Position numbers and translations under genes: made by a program
Assembly: GCA_030278955.1 (NCBI GenBank)
Contig: JAOANR010000011.1
Span: forward strand, 25,858,403-25,922,402
Length of the DNA: 64,000 nt
Reading direction: 5' to 3'
DNA from: Hygrophila difformis
Lineage: Eukaryota > Streptophyta > Magnoliopsida > Lamiales > Acanthaceae
In this document: one piece after another, positions 58,314-64,000 of the stretch
Layout of the letters: each line of letters begins with the position of its first letter
Numbering within the stretch: position 1 is the first letter of the stretch
Notes under the pieces: generated by a model
Seen by the model: the letters and a program-made list of their open reading frames with translations, nothing else
Told to the model about the DNA's origin: nothing
Database searches by the model: none

Positions 58314-61300
58314 TGAATGACCCAAGATTATGCCTTGTTTGCATACCGAAAGCACACGGTATCAAGCTGCAATATTTATTTTTAACTGTCGGGATCGTTC
58401 TCTGGAGGGTTACACGATAGAAGTGTTTTGATAACATCTAAATTTCAGAACATAACTACATTCTTCGGTTTATGATGGTGAAAAGATTTCATCTTAACAA
58501 CTAATGCTGAAATATAAAATGCATCAAAGCTATAAAGAAAGTAATGAAAGCATTCTTAAAAGAATAAATCAAAATGATTAAAGCTGATTGTATCACGAAG
58601 TTTGTGAAATAAGATGGACTGAATGACAAACAAACAAAATTAAACTATACTAAGAAGTTTATACTTCAATGATCAATATTATTGTATAAGCTCAGTAAGA
58701 AGAGAAATCCTTTAAGCAATCCTTTAAGCAGGTGTATCAACTCTTCATGTTTTCAATTACTTTCCCAAGACAGGTACTTGTAATCTAGAATCATGACACT
58801 CTGGCTCTGAAATCATGAGATACTAAAACTAAGAAATGATCGGTCAGACTCACTTCTTGGAACTAGCTTTTAGAGATATCACCTAATCTGTTTCTTCCGG
58901 ATTCAGATTAGGCCATTGAAAACTCAATGTCACATCTATTATAATTTATACTAATCTGAACTTGATGTTGTCCTCTTTATTACTTGAAAAGAGAGATATC
59001 TTATACCCCTATCTTGGATGTCCTCTAAAAGAAAGCAAAAATCAAATATTTAAATCTATCATCCAAGGGTTGCACAAGACTCAATCTTCTCAAAGTAACT
59101 CCTACAAGTATTTATAAGAAATAATAGCCCTACAAGTATATCAAGATAAGTTTGCTATTCAAAATCCTTGACTTGTCTGGACTACTCAGATTTATACAAT
59201 TGTAATAGCAAGAGAACTCTCTGAAAATAAGTCTAAATACTCATGATTTGACTCAGAATTAATGAAATTCTGCAAGTTACTTAACCTCCTACCCATAGCA
59301 TATAATTAGATCATCATAAGCTATGATCCCTGGAAGTTAACTCTCTCAGATGTTCATTAATTCTTGGGACAAAAGATGGTTTTTGAAACATCTTTCCCTT
59401 TTAAACAACAGGTACTAAATGCCCAACTAAAGAACAAGTTTGTTCTTCATTATCCTGAGTAAAAGATGGTTGAAAAACCCTGTATCATCATCTCTTTCTC
59501 AATGTGCTTGTGAGATTAATAATGTGCATGTTGGGTATGAAGTGTGAATTCAAATTTAGAAGCAAAATTCTTAGCACTAGTCTGGGAAATATCCCAAAAT
59601 ATTATGAATATAAGTAGTAATATATGTTTAAAGAAACGTCAAGTGTTCTGAGCCCTCTTAAGTCAAATGGTAGGGTGCTCCAAGAATATAGGTTAGGAGC
59701 TAGACAGAATCAGGAAATTACTTTCCTTAGAAAAAAAAGTTGAAGATTAACTCTGCAAAATAAGTGTCCAAGATAGCTCGCAGTAACTATCTTGGGTTTT
59801 AAACTATGAGCATTCTAATTTTGCGCGCGCTATATCTGTACAACATGGAGGGACCTATTATTCATAGAATGTTCCTCAGATTTGAGTAATACAAAGAATC
59901 AAATTCCTCGCAGTGAGATCTATCAGGAATACGATGAGGATGTTTAATTCCTATTTATAACATAGGGGATATATATGTATATTGAAGAAAACTTTGGCTT
60001 CCTTAAGATAAGGAACCAATTCTTACGCTATAACAGAATAAACCATCGCTTTGTTCAAGTGAACATCGCGAGAGTTCTGAAATAACAAGTTTGAAAGTAA
60101 TAGGTTAGAACGATCAATCCTCGCGTCATTCTTGTGAAAGAATGTAGCGAGAATTAATTCCTTATATAAAGGAAAATAATGAGTTTAACCAAAGTTTACA
60201 ATTCTGCCTCGCAACATTCCTTTAGAATAATGCGAGAATAGAATCCAAACCTCGGTTTAGTAGTAAATTCAGAGTTTTTAGTTCTCAAAGATTGTCACGC
60301 TATGCTTAACATTGCGTGGGTCTTTAGGAACTTAGAAAGATTCTAAACATCAATTCTTTAAGATTGCCATGGAAATTAAAATCAAAGTATACTAACAGGT
60401 GCTAATTCATTGATTACACCATTTTGCATGAACAATACCTAACTCAAAAGTAATACTCAGGTTTTCTGATAATTTTACAAACAGAAATGATTTGGGATAT
60501 GAAAACAAAAATGATCTGTAAGTTTTAAAAGATAAATTCCCCGAGAAATTCAAAACCAATTTTCTATCGAGGATTATATCATCCACACAAAGAATTAGTG
60601 ACTTTCGAATAATGGATTCTTAACAGGATTTCAGAATTCAAGGCTAAAGATTAAATCAACCCTTGAATTCTTAAATTCCATCATAAATCCCCTGAAATCA
60701 ACCATTACTCTACCAAATTCAGCTATAACCATACAAAGATTGCAATCCAAAAGACAAAAATACATGTTTTAACAATTGATCTTGCTTCATATGTCATAAT
60801 TTGCGAAAAGAATTGCAAACGAATACACCTAGAGATCTGATTAATATCAGAATAATGCGAATTCGATGAATGTAGTCGTCGAAAAACAGAATGGCGATTG
60901 GCAATATGGCGGAACAGGATCATCCTGAATGCGTCTCTCTCCAAGATATTCTATATCTAATCTACTGAAAAACAATCCAACTAATCTAAAACAAATTCAA
61001 TCTAGTCTAACACATATTCGAAACTCAAATCTAAAGAACATAAACGGAAATTTGCAATATTCAAAACCCTAGCTACCCTACCTATGAAAACTCTAAAATG
61101 AACGGGAGAAACTGAGATATTCTGAAGTCCTCCGGCTACTTCGAGCTGATCTACCCTGGAGTCTATTTATAGATGTAAGGAATAACTGCCTCCAGCCTGG
61201 GTTGATAACTGCTCGCTCTTCAGATTAACTATTGCCTCGCGCCTTGCTCCGTTCCATCAAAGCGTGGCTTCTTGTGATGTTACTTCTCTTGTCAAAGCGA

Positions 61301-61762
61301 GAATGTCTCAGACTTCTTTAAATGAACTTCTTCTCGCCATAACTCTTCCAGCATTCTCTGCTCGCACAAACTCTCTTCCCACGCGATGTCAAGTGACTAT
61401 CGCGTAGACTTTTCAATCTTTACACATCATCCTTGAACTTGTTCAGATTTCAGCCTTAATGTCCTCGCGACGTTCCTAATCTTCCCTCGCAATGTTTATT
61501 CTACTCTTTGTAATTTATTTCCTGTTTAATGAACAAGGCGAGGACAATTCAGATAGAAACATAGCATGAAACACTTTTGTTAAAATCTTAAGACTTTCAG
61601 GCTATTTTATGCATTTTTCAAATATCTTCCTGATCTTAGTCTCTCCAAGATCTTTTCATGTCTTTTCCAATTCTTCATTCAAAATCTAGGAAAAATATGA
61701 TCAAACATTAACACAAGGACACTAATTCGGACAGAAATGACAGTCATGAATGGCTGTCATCA
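58314..61762 (-). repeat. Putative very long 3' LTR of a Tat/Athila-like element
   Basis: On the minus strand a purine-rich GAGGATGG precedes TGATGACAGCC at 61762, the form of a polypurine tract and LTR start; CTTGAGGACAAG just upstream is typical of these elements. The other end is taken as TGGGTCATTCA (58314), after a CCGTGTGCTTTCGG motif. No matching LTR or target duplication is inside the window, so the call is tentative. No coding sequence is present. Confidence 0.42.
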
Positions 61763-62639
61763 CCATCCTCAAATTTAGAACCACTTGTCCTCAAGTGGTA
61801 AGAAACTTATAAAGTTTCAAAGAACAAGTCCGATTTGTGGCCCCAGAATTTAATATTATTGCAAGACCGTTCCTGGATCATTACCTTCTCTTTTCCAACT
61901 ACCTCAAGCTCAACTCATTCAACTGATTGATGCTTCATACCTGACTTCTAATTTACCAGACTTCATAAAGATATTGACAAAAAGTGATTTGCATTTTTGT
62001 GAATTATTGTTTTGTCCCTTAGTTAGTCAAATTTTCTCCTCTCACACTCAATCCTGTCCAACTTATGTGCATACTTTGTGCTTTTAAATTCTTGGCCAAA
62101 ACTGCAAATATTTAAATTTTCTTTTTTTTTTCATAAAAGGGGTGGCTTTTCGTGGCTTTCAATAGCTCGGTTTCACATTATTAGGAGGAATCTCATATCC
62201 TGACATTGCAGATGAAACTTCAACTCCCCTACCCTTGACCTTGGTTTTTTTCAGAGTTTTTCAACCCTTAAATCATAGGGGTAGCTGTGCCAGCTATGTA
62301 TATCCACATTATTTTTTCAACCCTTAAATCATAGGGGTAGCTGTGCCAGCTATGTATATCCACATTATTCTACCACGTTTGTTTCTAGAATTTCCCTTGT
62401 TTCGGCCTTAAATCCATACTTCACTAATATGCATACTCATCTTTCAAGAGAGACTAGATTAGATCAATCTTTCTAACCTTGGTCCAATTTGTTGTTTATA
62501 GTATGAAACTTTTGACAATTTCCCGCACGAGTTTTTTTCCGAAATAAATAGAATTCCGGTCTTGATTTTATATAATGAAAATCAATTTATGATCACGGAG
62601 TTGGGATTAGGGATATATGTATAGATTGTCACGTTTTTA
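61763..62639 (-). other. Non-coding sequence to the right of the putative LTR
   Basis: AT-rich, no supported ORF. Contains one tandem duplication (62261-62372). Confidence 0.4.
62261..62372. repeat. Two-copy tandem repeat, 56-bp unit
   Basis: Unit beginning TCAACCCTTAAATCATAGGG, copies at 62261 and 62317, almost identical, so a recent duplication. Confidence 0.9.
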
Positions 62640-64000
62640 TTACTCGTGTTAAGAAACTGTGGCCCGAAAGCGCACGGTGTCAAAAATTGCAATAATTTGT
62701 AGGTAAGTCCGGATCGTTCACTGGAGGATGTGCGATGGAAGCAGGTCCCACGCCATTTTACAAGATATTCAACTCGGTTACTCAATTCATAGTGGAATCA
62801 TGCTAACATCTAATTGACATAATTTAAACTACTCTATCAAAGCAGATAAAGTTATTCTAAAAAGCGGATAACTTTAAGCTACTAAGCAATTAAATCTAGG
62901 TTTAGAAAACGGATAAAATTATCATAGGGAAATAGTAAAAATTATTCTAGGAAAGCTGCAAATCTAAGCTATACTAGCTATGAAGCTGATTCAGATTGAT
63001 GACAGAAAGGACAGGGAGAAAAGAATAGAGATTGGACAAGATTTAGATAAAACATAATTAAACTTCCATTTTTATATACAGATCTTTGTTCGGGATAATC
63101 CTGTCAGATAGCTAATTCTCATGCTCTCAGTACTATGTTCCCTTTGACAGACAGGTACTTACAGTATGAGTTTACATGTTCTTAAGACCACAAATTCTAA
63201 GATACCACAGATTCATAACTGCCCCGGCCAGGGTGTGTTTTTTCCTCTGTGGTGGACAAGCAACACGTAACAGTTCATTAGTTGAATTGCCAGGTACTGC
63301 TCTCATTCTCCCATGTCACACCAAAAGTCTATAATTAAGCCTGAACTCTCCCTTAACTCTCAGTCCTAGTAGCAGTTAGAAGATCTGGTGACCCATCCTA
63401 GTGACCTCTATGAAAGCAATTAAAAGAAAGCAGTAAAGAAAGCGTTTAAAATCCTATCACTCGGAAGTTTCAAAAGCTCCGTACTGGTAGTAAATGAAAG
63501 CACCCAGTCTGGACGACTGGATTTGGATCAAGAATTCCCGGCTCTCGGTGAGCTACTCGCGGTGTTCACTTCCTTTCAGGTGGTTATGAGATACAAACTA
63601 ATGAAACGGACTAATAAATTAGTTCGTTCCGGATGCACTCACTCAGGACTCAAAAATAGGCTTTGGCAGAAGAGGATAGCAGTTGAAAGGAACTCAACCC
63701 TATCTTAGAAAATAACCAAGGCCTATGTATTGTTCTTCTAGAATTATCCATCACACTGTATTTGAATCCAAGTGGATCCCATCTCGGTGTGACAGTTAAA
63801 ATTAGATTCCCAACACACAATTATTTCGGAAAATAATAAATTTGAAAATCATTCCCTAAACAGGTACTAGACTCTCAATGAGAACACAGACCCTTTCAGT
63901 CTAGGTGAGACCTAATTGCTAACTTTGCTTCTAATTTCCCAAAATTTAACTCTTGACAGAATGTGAATTAGACATAACTGAGGTATTTATCCCTTACTCA
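62640..64000 (-). repeat. Diverged LTR-like sequence related to 58314-61762
   Basis: Carries the same landmark as the putative LTR at 58340 (ACCGTGCGCTTTCGGG here, ACCGTGTGCTTTCGG there), a nearby GGATCGTTC motif, and repeated CAGGTACT phrases. It runs off the window edge, and no coding sequence is visible. Confidence 0.35.

Noticed and set aside
60723..60944. 73-codon minus-strand ORF at the right end
   Set aside because: Isolated short frame in AT-rich LTR-like sequence with no recognisable motif.

Overview
The window is nuclear DNA of a flowering plant, most likely a eudicot. At the left edge is the 3' end of one host gene, VPS35 (retromer subunit), with plant-type introns. Everything else that can be recognised is transposable-element sequence: a plant L1-type LINE, Ty1/copia remnants, an Athila/Tat-like Ty3/gypsy element, chromodomain-bearing Ty3/gypsy elements, solo LTRs and several MITEs. 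No rRNA, tRNA or CRISPR feature was seen.

Layout. 3-1801: last seven VPS35 exons (+). 1802-4402: 3' flank with a small poly(A)-tailed retroposon and a weak copia-LTR-like stretch. 4417-19159: a degenerate LINE with a 14-bp target duplication, split by LTR element A (6785-15766, duplication AGCAA). A keeps LTRs, primer site, a small coiled-coil ORF and an integrase/chromodomain tail, but its gag and most of pol are replaced by an antisense gene. 19174-21440: AT-rich sequence with a large palindromic MITE and a Stowaway MITE. 21642-27486: decayed copia element E (+), interrupted by solo LTR F (22113-24044, ATTTT). 27637-28691 plus 58176-58270: decayed copia element D (-), split by element C. 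28692-58175: Athila/Tat-like element C (-, CCTGA), which itself received a Tourist MITE (31580-31974), a second MITE (35946-36481), solo LTR H (37893-40771, CTTTT), complete chromovirus B (42189-53594, TTCTC) and solo LTR G (54050-56913, GATAT). 58314-64000: very long, non-coding LTR-like sequence.

B is the youngest and most complete element: near-identical LTRs, a tRNA-Met primer site, an extra 132-codon ORF, gag, and an uninterrupted 1155-codon pol (protease, RT, RNase H, integrase, chromodomain). Gag and pol share one frame and are separated by a single UAG. A looks like a non-autonomous relative that would need B-type proteins.

The most interesting signal is shared by the LTRs of A, B, F, G and H. 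Each has a TTG|GTAAG splice-donor-like site and, 1.25-1.8 kb downstream, a perfect or near-perfect hairpin whose second arm carries a CTGAY branch-point consensus 29-31 nt before an acceptor-like AG. The stem sequences differ between LTRs by paired (compensatory) changes. This points to a structured intron inside the LTR, which has to be tested with RNA data.
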